A stretch of 64,000 bases of DNA from Clostridium gelidum (GCF_019977655.1 NZ_AP024849.1:2761001-2825000); one strand, 5' to 3'. Shown: positions 52,151-62,146, counted from the first letter of the stretch. Made by a program: numbers and translations. Notes: generated by a model not told the origin, from the letters alone.

Positions 52151-54010
52151 ATGAAAATTATTGCTTTAGAATTTTATAAAAATGGGGAAATGAAAGAGGA
52201 TTTTGCACTAGGAGGGTCAATGGAAAAAGAAAAGTTAGATATGAATAAAACATATCCAGCTAGTTTACAAAACTATTTAATAGATACAGGGAAAGAAGTT
52301 ATTTTAGTTGATACAGGATTACCAGTAGAAACACCTGAATTTAAGAGAGAGCCAAATCAAAAGCTATATATGGGAGAGAAGGTTGCAGATTTTGCAACTG
52401 CTGTGCAAAATGCAGGATACAAAATAGAGGATATAGATAAAGTTGTTGTAACACATAAGCATCCTGATCATAGTGGAGAACTTAGATTATTCAAAAATGC
52501 TAAAATTTATATTTCTCAAATAGAAGCAGATGCTATGAATTTACAAGGTGAAAATATAATTAGAGTTAATTTTCAAAATGGTAAATATAAAAACTTTTCT
52601 CAAAGTGAAAAAATAACTGAAGGAATTACTATGTTACCTGCTTATGGACATACTGAGGGAAATTCAATTGTTGTTGTAGAAGTTGAAGGATTATTTTATA
52701 TGATTCATGGAGATGTAACTTATACAGATGAAGCTTTAAGAAGAAATGAATTATCAGTGGTATTTGAAAATAAGGATTTAGCAAAGGAAACATTAGAAAA
52801 AGTTAGAAAGTTTATAAAAGAAAATGATACAGTTTATTTATCAACACATACACCAGAAGGTATAAAATCATTAAAAGAAAAATTAGTAATGAAATTAGCA
52901 AACACAGAGTTAAGTAAGTCTAAGGTTTTGGGAGGTATAACAGTAAAAAATCCAATCGTTATGGCACCTATGACTACTTTTTCAGGAAACTTAGATGGTA
53001 CAGTTTCACAAGAAGAGTTGAATTACTATAAGGCAAGATCTAAAAATACAGGTATCGTTATTACAGCCACTACTTATGTAAGTGAGTCAGGGAAGGGATT
53101 TCCTGGACAATTTGCAGCTTATTCCGATGAATTTATTCCAAGCTTAAAAAGCTTAGCAGATACTATAAAGTCAGAAGGTGCAATAGCTATATTACAGATG
53201 GTTCACGCAGGTAGAATGGCACTTTCAAATGAAATACCTAACGGAGATACTATAAGCGCTAGTGCAATTCCAGCAGAAAGACCAGATGCTATTACTCCAA
53301 GAGAAATGACAGAAAAAGAAATTGAGGATACTATTAAAGATTTTGGTAAAACAGCTAAAAGAGCTATTGATGCTGGTTTTGATGGTGTAGAAATACATGG
53401 AGCTAATACTTATTTAATACAACAATTTTTTTCACCTCATTCTAATCGTAGACAGGATACATGGGGTGGAAGTATAGATAAAAGAATGAATTTTTCCCTA
53501 GCTGTTATAAATGAAGTGAAAAAAGTAGTAAAAGAACAAGGTAAAGATAATTTTATAATAGGTTATCGTTTTTCACCAGAAGAAATAGAAAATCCAGGAA
53601 TTACTTTACAAGATACTATTAAGCTTGTAGATGTACTAGCTAATCAAGGTTTAAGTTATTTACATGCATCTTTAAATAATTTTTGGCAAACTTCTATTCG
53701 TGACTTAGAAGATAAAGATCCTATTGTTCTTAAAATTCTTAAAACAATAAATGGAAGAGTACCTTTTATAGGAGTTGGTTCTATTAGTACTCCTGAAGAC
53801 GCTATAAAAGCACTAAAAAGTGGAGCAGACTTTATAGCGCTAGGTAGAGAAATAATTATGGAACCTGAATGGATGACTAAAGTCTATAATGAAAAATACT
53901 CTGAGATAAGGACTACTCTAAGCAAAAAAGATGAGAAAATTTTAGATATACCAACTCCTCTTTGGAATGTTATAGTAAATACAGCAGGATGGTTTCCATT
54001 AGTAGATTAA
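52151..54010 (+). CDS. MBL-fold hydrolase fused to Old Yellow Enzyme-type oxidoreductase
   Basis: A 619-residue two-domain protein. Residues 1-248 are an MBL domain of the acyl-homoserine-lactonase type with H102-x-H104-x-D106-H107, H167, D188 and H233. Residues 253-619 are an NADH:flavin oxidoreductase barrel starting KVLGGITVKNPIVMAPM, with the substrate-binding MVHAGRM and DGVEIHGANTYLIQQFFSPH. It likely opens or cleaves an ester/lactone and reduces an activated double bond (inference). Start ATG follows AGGAGG. The OhrR-like gene directly upstream suggests control by organic oxidants or electrophiles. Confidence 0.93.
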   Translation: MKIIALEFYKNGEMKEDFALGGSMEKEKLDMNKTYPASLQNYLIDTGKEVILVDTGLPVETPEFKREPNQKLYMGEKVADFATAVQNAGYKIEDIDKVVVTHKHPDHSGELRLFKNAKIYISQIEADAMNLQGENIIRVNFQNGKYKNFSQSEKITEGITMLPAYGHTEGNSIVVVEVEGLFYMIHGDVTYTDEALRRNELSVVFENKDLAKETLEKVRKFIKENDTVYLSTHTPEGIKSLKEKLVMKLANTELSKSKVLGGITVKNPIVMAPMTTFSGNLDGTVSQEELNYYKARSKNTGIVITATTYVSESGKGFPGQFAAYSDEFIPSLKSLADTIKSEGAIAILQMVHAGRMALSNEIPNGDTISASAIPAERPDAITPREMTEKEIEDTIKDFGKTAKRAIDAGFDGVEIHGANTYLIQQFFSPHSNRRQDTWGGSIDKRMNFSLAVINEVKKVVKEQGKDNFIIGYRFSPEEIENPGITLQDTIKLVDVLANQGLSYLHASLNNFWQTSIRDLEDKDPIVLKILKTINGRVPFIGVGSISTPEDAIKALKSGADFIALGREIIMEPEWMTKVYNEKYSEIRTTLSKKDEKILDIPTPLWNVIVNTAGWFPLVD

Positions 54011-54038
54011 AAATATGACATTAGAACTAAATTGTTAA

Positions 54039-54154
54039 ATGTTCATTCATCAACAAGTAATGATGTGATGAAAGTGAAAAGTTTGAATGAAAATGTTGAA
54101 AATTATAATGAAGACTTAAGGACATGTGATAAGAGGTTTGGAAGTATATTTTAA
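54039..54154 (+). pseudogene. Diverged 3' fragment of an NlpC/P60 gene
   Basis: The sequence matches the last 116 bases of the NlpC/P60 gene (37078-37193) at roughly 80 percent, keeping the frame: VHSSTSNDVMKVKSLNE and then KRFGSIF and the stop. No catalytic part or start is present. It ends seven bases before the IS1182-type element. Confidence 0.87.
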
Positions 54155-54222
54155 AATAAAAGGGAGTGTCGCAAAATGATTGATTTTCGATCAGGAGCGA
54201 TGCTCCTTTTCGATTCAAAGAA

Positions 54223-54271
54223 AGAAATCTCCCCAAAATTGAAATATCAAATCAATTTTGGGGAGATTTCT
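54223..54271. terminator. Hairpin at the end of the IS1182-type element
   Basis: AGAAATCTCCCCAAAATTGA pairs perfectly with its complement at 54252-54271 over a 9-base loop. It lies just past the transposase stop and may end transposase transcription or block outside transcripts. Confidence 0.7.
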
Positions 54272-55070
54272 GAATTTCAAGCGCACTCAAATAAGCCTAC
54301 TTATTTTATTCCATAATTAGGCAGTAGATTTTAATTCAGGAAGATGATTTTGGGTTCTTTCATTTTGTATTTTTGAATGCAATTTGTTAATGTTGTAGCC
54401 AAAACAAAGCAAAATAAATTCAGTTTTAACACTATTTTTTCCACGTGTTAAAAATCTATTGAATTCATAATCACTTTTTAGAACTCCAAATGCTCCTTCG
54501 ACCTGAATAGATCTGTTCATTCTTAATTTAGTTCCAAATTCAGTTGTGATATTTCTATAAGATATTTCACGCTTTTCCACAAAAGTTTTTGAAACTTGCA
54601 TCTTTCTATTTCCTTTTGCTTTCGTGCACTTCGATTTATGAGCACAGTTATTACAACTTTCACACTCATAGATAGTAGCCTCTGATTTGTATCCACTGGC
54701 GGATTTTCTATTAATAATAGAGGTCGGAATCAACTTTCTACCATTATGGCAAATATATAAATCTGATTCTGCATCATATTTCATGTTTTCACGTTTACTA
54801 ATATCATTTTTAAAACTTCTTTTTTTCCACTTTTCATAAGTTTGTGGTTTTATATACGGAGTTTGATTGTTAGATTCTAAAAATAAATAGTTCTCCTCAC
54901 TTTCGTAACCAGAATCTGCAATTACATTAAGATATTTATACCCAATTTTTTCTTGCATATTATGTAAGCGTCAAAGAATCGACGCGTAGCGGTAGTATAA
55001 TTTAAGTGATAAAATAAACCCAACAGAAAAACTTATATTCTCTGTTGGGTATAATTTTATATAGAAATAA

Positions 55071-56681
55071 TTATTTGGTAGTCTTAACGCGCAGTTCATC
55101 TGGAATGCTTTCAGACCATGGCATACATTTTTCTAGTATGTCCATTTCCTTAACTTCTGAATTTGCAAACATTTCAAATAAATATACTAAATACTTTTCC
55201 ACTGCTAAGCCATTGGCTTTAGCCGTTTCAGTAATACTATAAAGTAATGCACTTGATTTTGCGCCTTTTACTGTCTTGGAGAACATCCAGTTTTTTCTGC
55301 CAATTACAAATGGTTTTATAGCTCTTTCAGCTGCATTATTATCAATTTCAAGACATCCATTTGTCAAGAAAGTTCTCATATATGGCAACAACTTTTGAGC
55401 ATATGCAAGAGCTTTACCTAAAGGACTTTTAGGAAGAGCATTAACAATTTCATTATCTACATATTCTTGAAATTTATTAAGAATGGGTGCAGATCTCTTG
55501 AGCCTTATTGCATGTCGATCACCATAATAATCATCACTACATATATATTGTTCCCTTAGATCTTTTTCAACTTTATAAAGTCGCTCACAATAATTAAACC
55601 CTTCTATTGCGTGAGACTGCTTTAGAGCTTCGGGGTTTAAGGTTGATATTATATCAAAGAATTTTCTTCGAATATGGGCCATACAATATAGTCTTTTTAT
55701 ATTCTTAACTTTATTATAGCCATCATATCCATCTGTTTGAAGATATCCAGAGAAACCTTCAAGAAATTCTTCAGCACAAGAACCAGATCTTGTTTTCTGA
55801 TAATCATATAAAATTATATGGTTCTCTATGCCTCCGGAGCGATATAGCCACATGAACCTTTTTGAGTTGGAGTCTTTTCCATTTTCCTCAATAACCTTCA
55901 CATAAGTTTCATCGGCGTGGATATAATTTCTTCTTAAGAGTTCCTCTTTCATATAATGAAAAACAGGCTGAAGTTCATTTGCACAACTTATTATCCAGTT
56001 GGATAATGTCTGTCTTGAAAGATTAACATTCATCATCTTAAAATATGATTCCATTCTATATAATGGCATTGCATATTGATATTTCATGCTCACAACATGA
56101 GCTAATAATTCATTTGAAGCCATACTTTTATATAAGAAAGTATTTGGAATTTTTGCAGAAATTATATTGGCTTTATCAGCATCCGCTTCGCAATTTTTGC
56201 AAGCATATGTATATGAAATATGTTCTTCTATGTAAAGTTCTGCTGGCTTATATTTTAAAATTTCTTTTGATTTTTTACCGATTATAATTAAATCATTCCC
56301 ACATTTATCGCAAAATGTTTCAGAGTCAGCAAGTTTATGCTCAATTGTAACTCTATCTAGGCCGGATAGATTATCTTTCTTTCCTAAATGAGAAGATGAT
56401 TTTTTTCTTGTATATGTAATTTCTTCAATGGAAGGCTCATCTATTTTAATATCACTGTTTTTTTCAGCATCATTAAAAAGTGAGAGCTGTCTTGAATCAA
56501 CTTGTTCACTAGATTGTCCAAAAATTTTTCTGTTTTTATTAAGGAGCTGTCCTTTAAGAAAAGCCAATTCCTTTTTTAAATCATCAATTTCCTTATCTTT
56601 TGATTCAATGTCTTTTTCCATTTTAGAAATCAATAATTTTGTTTTTTTATCAAGTTGATCTTCTAAATCTAAAATATCCAT
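55071..56681 (-). CDS. tnpC: IS66 transposase TnpC (copy B)
   Basis: A 536-residue DDE transposase, identical in protein sequence to the copy at 42832-44442, with the same coiled coil, zinc-finger, YIHADETYVKV and AAERAIKPFVIGRKN motifs. It is intact. Confidence 0.96.
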   Translation of the reverse strand: MDILDLEDQLDKKTKLLISKMEKDIESKDKEIDDLKKELAFLKGQLLNKNRKIFGQSSEQVDSRQLSLFNDAEKNSDIKIDEPSIEEITYTRKKSSSHLGKKDNLSGLDRVTIEHKLADSETFCDKCGNDLIIIGKKSKEILKYKPAELYIEEHISYTYACKNCEADADKANIISAKIPNTFLYKSMASNELLAHVVSMKYQYAMPLYRMESYFKMMNVNLSRQTLSNWIISCANELQPVFHYMKEELLRRNYIHADETYVKVIEENGKDSNSKRFMWLYRSGGIENHIILYDYQKTRSGSCAEEFLEGFSGYLQTDGYDGYNKVKNIKRLYCMAHIRRKFFDIISTLNPEALKQSHAIEGFNYCERLYKVEKDLREQYICSDDYYGDRHAIRLKRSAPILNKFQEYVDNEIVNALPKSPLGKALAYAQKLLPYMRTFLTNGCLEIDNNAAERAIKPFVIGRKNWMFSKTVKGAKSSALLYSITETAKANGLAVEKYLVYLFEMFANSEVKEMDILEKCMPWSESIPDELRVKTTK

Positions 56682-56780
56682 CCCTATACCTCACAACAAA
56701 TATAGGGGTATTTTACCACAAAACCCTCAATTCCGAAACTTGTAAAAGTTCAAAATTAAGGGTTTACAGCGATATTTGTT

Positions 56781-57131
56781 TTAAAAGCTATTTCTTACTT
56801 CAATTGGCTTAAATTTAGACTTAGTTCTAACTTCATATCCCATAAGCAACCATTTCAATTCCTCTTTGTTGATTTTAAGAGCTTCGTCTGGAGTCATCGG
56901 CCATTTCAATTTACTATTTTCAAGTCGGAAATAGTACAGCCAGAATCCTTCATCAAAGTGAAGTATCTTAATTTTATTCATTTGCCTATTGCAAAAAACA
57001 AACAAGGCTTTTTCAAACGGATCCAACTTTAGCTGCGTTTGCACAATCACTACTAGTCCATCAATACTTTTTCTCAAATCTGTTATTCCACATGCAAGAT
57101 AAACTGTATTAACTTTATTAAGATTAAACAT
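56781..57131 (-). CDS. tnpB: IS66 accessory protein TnpB (copy B)
   Basis: A 116-residue protein identical to the one at 42382-42732. It overlaps tnpA by eight bases. Confidence 0.95.
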   Translation of the reverse strand: MFNLNKVNTVYLACGITDLRKSIDGLVVIVQTQLKLDPFEKALFVFCNRQMNKIKILHFDEGFWLYYFRLENSKLKWPMTPDEALKINKEELKWLLMGYEVRTKSKFKPIEVRNSF

Positions 57132-57447
57132 TTGTAATCAAATCCTTAAGCAACTTACTCAAAATAGCTATTTCATTAGCCGGTACATATATTTTAGCGG
57201 CTCCTATTTCTATTATTATATTAGGTCTATCAGCTGGAACTACGGTGACTTCAGTTGTTACTTTTTCTTCTCTCATTGAAATTGCATGAAACTGTAAATT
57301 ATTATCTTCATTCTTGAATTTCTTTTTATAGTAATGAAATTGACTTTTAGTAATGTGATTTGCATTGCAGAAAGTTCCTAACGTTCCTTCGTAAGAAGAA
57401 AAGGTAGCAACAATTTCTCTCCAATTTATCTTCTCATTATTATTCAT
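57124..57447 (-). CDS. tnpA: IS66 accessory protein TnpA (copy B)
   Basis: A 107-residue helix-turn-helix protein identical to the one at 42066-42389. It is the first gene of the element on the minus strand. Confidence 0.92.
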   Translation of the reverse strand: MNNNEKINWREIVATFSSYEGTLGTFCNANHITKSQFHYYKKKFKNEDNNLQFHAISMREEKVTTEVTVVPADRPNIIIEIGAAKIYVPANEIAILSKLLKDLITNV

Positions 57448-58570
57448 GTAAATAAACCTCCATTGTTAAAATCTATGTTAATTTTAACAATAGAGACTTA
57501 CATTTATCTATCCGTTAATTTTTTTACGCTTACCATATTATTAAGCATAGGTATTAATGTTGCTATATCATTTCTATCATCAAATATTCCGACCCCGGTT
57601 ACGTATTCACTTTCAACTGCGATTTGTGCATTATATGCAGGTTTCAATTGACCATTTCTCATATGGTCATCTTTCATACGCATAAAAGTTGCATCTGTAT
57701 CAGTTTTAGAATAACTATTTCTTTTTGATAATATGTTTTTACTGAAATTATATTTTTCTTGTCTTTCTTTATATTCAAATAGTTGCTCTATCCATTTCTG
57801 AATTGCAGTTTTTCTTTTACCAATACCGTGAACAAACTCTATGTTTCTTTTATCTTTTTCATATAAAAGCCATTCGAGAATTTTATCAATATCATCTATC
57901 AATGTTTCTTTTTTAGCAATAAAGTCTCTCGATTCTTCAAGATTGATATTTTCAGCAAGAGTAAGAATCTTATCAAACATTTTTGCCTCATTTTTATAAA
58001 TGGATTTCTTCCAAACAAAAGTATAACGATTGGCATTCGCTTCGATTTTAGTACCATCAATAAATACATTTTCAAATAATATTTCATTTTGAGCTGCTAG
58101 ATATTTAACTTGTTGATAAAATAAATCTTCAATTACTTCATTTGAAAGATATTCTTTACGGAATCTACTAATGGTAGCATGATCAGGTGCTTTATAGCCT
58201 TGAAGTAGCCACTTGAAATTTATATCTCTTTTGCATGCTTTCTCTATTTTTCTACTAGAATAAACATTTTGAGAATAAGCATACGATACTATTTTGAACA
58301 TGATTTTTGGTTCCACTGCCGGTTTTCTTCCAACGGAAGAGTACGCCTGATACAACTTTGTATAATTTAATCCCTCCAATATATGGCTTAGCAAGCGGAC
58401 TGAATCATCTTCTGGTATTAAGTTTTCTAAATTTAATGGTAATATAAGTTGATAATTATCATTAAATTGATTATAATTTTTATTGTATAATTTGGTTTTT
58501 AACATAATTTAATTATACTAAAAATGTGAATTCTTTTGAATTCACATTTTTTATTTTTTTTATAAAAAAA

Positions 58571-58612
58571 TGAGCTGCCACAAAACTAACTACGTTAGTT
58601 TTGCAACAGCCC
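58571..58612. repeat. Palindromic end of the IS1182-type element
   Basis: GCTGCCACAAAACTAAC pairs with GTTAGTTTTGCAACAGC around TAC with two to three mismatches. It lies upstream of the transposase start and could terminate incoming transcription; the plus strand continues with CCCCTTTTT. Confidence 0.65.
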
Positions 58613-58727
58613 CTTTTTAAATGTGGGAGATTGTTTTAATTAGCAAATGCAGTTTGTTTAGCTTTTATTACTAAAGATTATACTATAATTTATGTATTTT
58701 AAGTTGCGGTTTAATAAAATTTTCGAG

Positions 58728-60440
58728 GTTAGAGTATAATTTTAGTAGGCAGAAACAGTAATAAAAACTGTATAAATAGTAAAAGGAGATGCGAAAGCAT
58801 CTCCCAAATACATAAATTATCCATTATAATTAAGTTGCTAAGACTAAATAGAATGGAGTTATATTTATGTATGAATTAAGTTTAAATGATAAAGGAATGA
58901 CTTTCAAGGAGTTAGAGAAAAGAATTTATAAATATGCTTGTGACGAAGCTTGTAATGCTTTAAAAAGTATATTAGAATTTTTAGATGAAAAACTACTTAA
59001 TGAAAGAGATAGCAAGGTTTACCGTAATAAAGGTCGTAAGCAAACTTGTTTGAGGACTATTATGGGGAACGTAGAGTATTCTAGGCGCATTTATGAATTT
59101 AAACTTGAAGATGGTAAGAAAGCAACTAAGTACCTTTTGGATGAGTATTTAGGGATGGACACTTTAGGAAATGTGTCTATAAATCTCGTAGAAACTATTT
59201 TAACTAACGTGACGGAGGTTTCTTTTAGAAAGACATCTGAGAATATTAAAACTATGTGTAATCAAGATATTAGTGCTCAAGGCGTTTGGAACATAGTTCA
59301 AACACTTGGGGAAAAGATTAAAGAAATAGAAAATCGTAAAATTGAGTTAAATGACAAAGGTGCATTAAAAGGCGAAAAGGAAGTACCAGTATTGTTTCAG
59401 GAGCAAGATGGAGTTTGGCTCTATCTTCAAGGTAATGATAGACCAAAAGGGAAAAATAAAAAGAAAGAGTTAAAACTAGCAGTATCATATACTGGCTGGA
59501 CTTTACGCCCAGGGAGCAAAAAAGAATATGTGGTTGTTGATAAAACTGTTTGTGCAAGCTTTAGCAATTCCAATCACTTTAAAAAGCTTGCTAGCGCAAC
59601 AATTTCAGAAAAATACAATGTAGATGAAATTCAAACTAGAATATTAAACGGTGATGGAGCAAATTGGATTAAAGCAACTTGTGAGGATGAAGACATTCAT
59701 TTTCAGCTAGATCCATTTCATGTAGGCCAAGCGATTATACGTAAGGTAAGTGATAAAAGAGCTCAAAAGCAATTACTAAAACTATTTAGAGAAGGTAAAA
59801 TTGATGAAGGTCTAGAAACTATTGTAAATATGATGATACTTACAAACGAAAAAGATATTGCATTTAAGAAGCTTACTGAATTATATGATTACTTTGTTCA
59901 CAATAGAGATGGATTAATACCGTATAAATTAAGAAGTGACATAAACATGCCTACGGCGCCGGAAGGCATGGAATACAAGAATCTAGGCACAATGGAACAT
60001 AATATTTGTGATGTATTAGCTCAAAGAATGAAGGGCAGAAAAATGAGCTGGTCTATTAATGGTGCAGATAATTTATCTAAAATATTATCTGAAAAATTTA
60101 GTAATAGGTTGTTTGATACTGTAGATAAAATCTACAGAAATATTATTTCTGATGATGTTATTGATACAGTAGTTGCAAAACTACCATTAACAGTATTTCA
60201 AGCGAATAAAGAATCTAATAAGTGTAAGGCATATAAGTGCAATAGTGCACAAATTCCGTATAGCGGAGCTGCCGCAACGTTAGGTAGAAAAATAGTACGT
60301 GATTTATGTGGATTAAAATCATTTAGTGATATTAGTTATAGTTAAATATACAGTATGGGTAGGGAAATTTTAAAAATGCAATGTAAAATAATGGATAATA
60401 ATTTAAATAAAATTCTTGCCAACTTTTACTTGACTCAACC
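58728..60440 (+). mobile_element. ISLre2-family insertion sequence (1713 bp)
   Basis: The 9-bp target duplication ATTTTCGAG flanks the element at 58719-58727 and 60441-60449. The ends GTTAGAGTATAATTTTAGTA and, complemented, GGTTGAGTCAAGTAAAAGTT form an imperfect inverted repeat that extends to a shared GGCA. One full-length transposase gene lies inside. It appears intact. Confidence 0.9.
58867..60345 (+). CDS. ISLre2-family transposase (UPF0236)
   Basis: A 492-residue transposase. The N-terminal part has YRNKGRKQTCLRTIMGNVEY and TKYLLDEYLGMDTLGNVS, the core has LFQEQDGVWLYLQGND and ILNGDGANWIKATCEDED, and the C-terminal part NICDVLAQRMKGRKMSWSIN. These match the UPF0236/ISLre2 family. The length is normal, so it is likely functional. 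Confidence 0.94.
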   Translation: MYELSLNDKGMTFKELEKRIYKYACDEACNALKSILEFLDEKLLNERDSKVYRNKGRKQTCLRTIMGNVEYSRRIYEFKLEDGKKATKYLLDEYLGMDTLGNVSINLVETILTNVTEVSFRKTSENIKTMCNQDISAQGVWNIVQTLGEKIKEIENRKIELNDKGALKGEKEVPVLFQEQDGVWLYLQGNDRPKGKNKKKELKLAVSYTGWTLRPGSKKEYVVVDKTVCASFSNSNHFKKLASATISEKYNVDEIQTRILNGDGANWIKATCEDEDIHFQLDPFHVGQAIIRKVSDKRAQKQLLKLFREGKIDEGLETIVNMMILTNEKDIAFKKLTELYDYFVHNRDGLIPYKLRSDINMPTAPEGMEYKNLGTMEHNICDVLAQRMKGRKMSWSINGADNLSKILSEKFSNRLFDTVDKIYRNIISDDVIDTVVAKLPLTVFQANKESNKCKAYKCNSAQIPYSGAAATLGRKIVRDLCGLKSFSDISYS

Positions 60441-60570
60441 ATTTTCGAGAATCGAATAGTAGTATATTTGAAAGATATGTTATAATTTACTAAAGGGTAA
60501 ATAGTAGTTTGTAAGAAAGGTGATCAATATGAAAGATGTGCAAGATGTGTAAGTTATAACTATAAAAGAT

Positions 60571-60960
60571 ATGATGGAAACATTGCAGCTATTGATTGAA
60601 AAATATAAATTTAATATAGATGCACTTTCAAAATTATTAGATGTAAAAAAAGAAGTTATTTTAAGCCATGATGAAAAAAAGCTATTTGAAAATTCTAAAG
60701 ATTTTTCTAAGATGTATGATTTAATTGTTATGCTTGAACTTAGTGGAAAAGATGATGCAGATTTTAAAATTGGAGCATTTTTGCAAGTTTTATTAGAATA
60801 TCATAGTATTTCGGCAGAAACAATTGCATTGATGTCTGGAGTTGTGAAAAAGAAGTTAGTGATTTAGTGGAAAATCCTAAGTTAGTATCTTTATAAAGTA
60901 AATATAAAATATCTAAAACAGTAATGGCATTACGTTTTTTCTTTAAAGAATTAGAACCAT
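60571..60960 (+). pseudogene. Helix-turn-helix-like gene with frameshift and stop
   Basis: The first 98 codons (LLIEKYKFNIDALSKLLDVK, DFKIGAFLQVLLEYHSISAE, TIALMSGV) end in a shifted frame. The natural continuation is in the other frame: EKEVSDLVENPKLVSL, a TAA stop, then SKYKISKTVMALRFFFKELE and a final stop. Two extra bases at GTTGTGAAAAAG explain the shift. The intact form would be a roughly 130-residue protein with two HTH-like repeats. Confidence 0.75.
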
Positions 60961-61051
60961 AAATTCCAATTTACACTGTTACATAATTCTAATAGTTTAA
61001 GTATAAGTGGTTATGCAATGCTAAAGTTTGGATTTACTAAAGGAGAGCCAT

Positions 61052-62017
61052 ATGAAAGAATTAAAAGAAGGTATAAGTAAAAGAAAATTAAGAATAAAAC
61101 GAGTTATCACTACAATTATAATAATGCTTTTAATTGGAACAATATGGCAAAGAATAATGGTTGAAAAAGAAACAAATATATTATTATCTCATGGAGAAGT
61201 ATTCGATATTAATAATCACAATATGTATATACATTCTACAGGAAGTGGAAGAAATACTGTTGTCTTTGTGGCAGGATCAGGAACACCAAGTTCGTTTACT
61301 GATTTTTACAGATTGCAAAGGGAACTGCATCCGTATGCAAGAACAGTAAGTTTTGATAACGCCGGATTTGGATGGAATGAAAAAACTGATATACCTAGAA
61401 CTATAGATGTATTATCTGAAGAATTACATGAACTACTTGAAAAATCAGGACAATCATCGCCTTATATATTAGTGGGACATTCATTGGCTTCCCTGGAAGT
61501 AATCCGCTTTGCACAAAAATATCCTACTGAAGTTAAAGGAATTGTATTGTTAGATGGAGGAAGTCCAGAATTTTATGCAAATGACTCTGAGATAAAATCA
61601 TATATATTAAATCGTTTTAGTGCTGGATTGAGGGTAACAGGAATTGCAAGAGCACTTGGGAATTTAAGCATTAAACTCCCCTTGCTTGGTGAAAATTTAC
61701 GTAATAATGAGTTACCAAGTGATATAAAGAAGATAGATACAGCAATGTATTATAAATATCTTGGGAATACAAGTAATTTAAAGTATATTAAAAATATAAA
61801 TGAAAATGCTAGGGAAGTAATAAAGAATGGGCCTCTTAATAATATTCCGTTAGTTATCATATCCTCTGATAGTGGACAAAGTTGGGAGAAAACTCAGAAG
61901 GAATTATTAAATTGGTCAAATTATAGTTCCCAGAAAACACTTTATAATTCTAGTCACTATATTCATTGGACTAATACTGATTATATAGTTGAAAAAATAA
62001 AGGAACTTATTGCTTAA
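61052..62017 (+). CDS. Membrane-anchored alpha/beta hydrolase
   Basis: A 321-residue hydrolase starting at ATG 61052 behind AAAGGAGAG. An N-terminal helix (VITTIIIMLLIGTIWQRIM) anchors it with the catalytic domain outside. The nucleophile elbow is VGHSLASLE, the oxyanion region VFVAGSGTPSSF, and a C-terminal His lies in YNSSHYIHWT. An esterase or lipase-like activity is likely; the substrate is unknown. Confidence 0.9.
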   Translation: MKELKEGISKRKLRIKRVITTIIIMLLIGTIWQRIMVEKETNILLSHGEVFDINNHNMYIHSTGSGRNTVVFVAGSGTPSSFTDFYRLQRELHPYARTVSFDNAGFGWNEKTDIPRTIDVLSEELHELLEKSGQSSPYILVGHSLASLEVIRFAQKYPTEVKGIVLLDGGSPEFYANDSEIKSYILNRFSAGLRVTGIARALGNLSIKLPLLGENLRNNELPSDIKKIDTAMYYKYLGNTSNLKYIKNINENAREVIKNGPLNNIPLVIISSDSGQSWEKTQKELLNWSNYSSQKTLYNSSHYIHWTNTDYIVEKIKELIA

Positions 62018-62112
62018 TAAAAACCAATAAGCAATTTAAAATATATATAAAAATATAGTTATACAACTTATGGAAGTGTAATAAACAACATGAAGTATAA
62101 TAAAGTAATGAT

Positions 62113-62146
62113 CCGACAATCTGGACAAGAGCATCTAGATTGTCGG
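62113..62146 (+). terminator. Terminator after the alpha/beta hydrolase gene
   Basis: CCGACAATCT pairs perfectly with AGATTGTCGG over a 14-base loop, followed by CTATTTAT. The T-run is weak. Confidence 0.6.

Larger units (their letters stand above)
54964..57533 (-). mobile_element. IS66-family insertion sequence, copy B (2570 bp)
   Basis: Same length and ends as copy A but inverted. The 8-bp duplication CATATTAT flanks it exactly at 54956-54963 and 57534-57541. It sits inside the IS1182-type transposase gene. All three encoded proteins equal those of copy A. Confidence 0.97.
54317..58505 (-). pseudogene. IS1182-family transposase split by IS66
   Basis: The N-terminal part (58505 to 57534) starts MLKTKLYNKNYNQFNDNYQL and has FKWLLQGYKAPDHATISRF and FIDGTKIEANANRYTFVW. 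The C-terminal part (54955 to 54317) has NVIADSGYESEENYLF, CSNCxx-like CESCNNCAHKSKC and MNRSIQVEGAFGVLKSDYEF with the DDE Glu. Removing the IS66 and one copy of CATATTAT rejoins both parts in frame to a 536-residue protein. So the gene was intact until the IS66 landed. Confidence 0.93.
54162..58613 (-). mobile_element. IS1182-type insertion sequence, interrupted by IS66 copy B
   Basis: Ends share GGGAGTGTCGCAAAA (54162) and, complemented, GGGGCTGTTGCAAAA (58613), 12 of 15 positions. Without the nested IS66 and its duplicated target the element is about 1.87 kb. It holds one transposase gene on the minus strand. I found no certain target duplication. Confidence 0.82.

Noticed and set aside
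41980..57533. Composite transposon formed by two inverted IS66 copies
   Set aside because: Each copy has its own matching 8-bp target duplication (GAATTATG and CATATTAT) and each splits a different gene that can be rejoined. They are independent insertions, not the ends of one unit.
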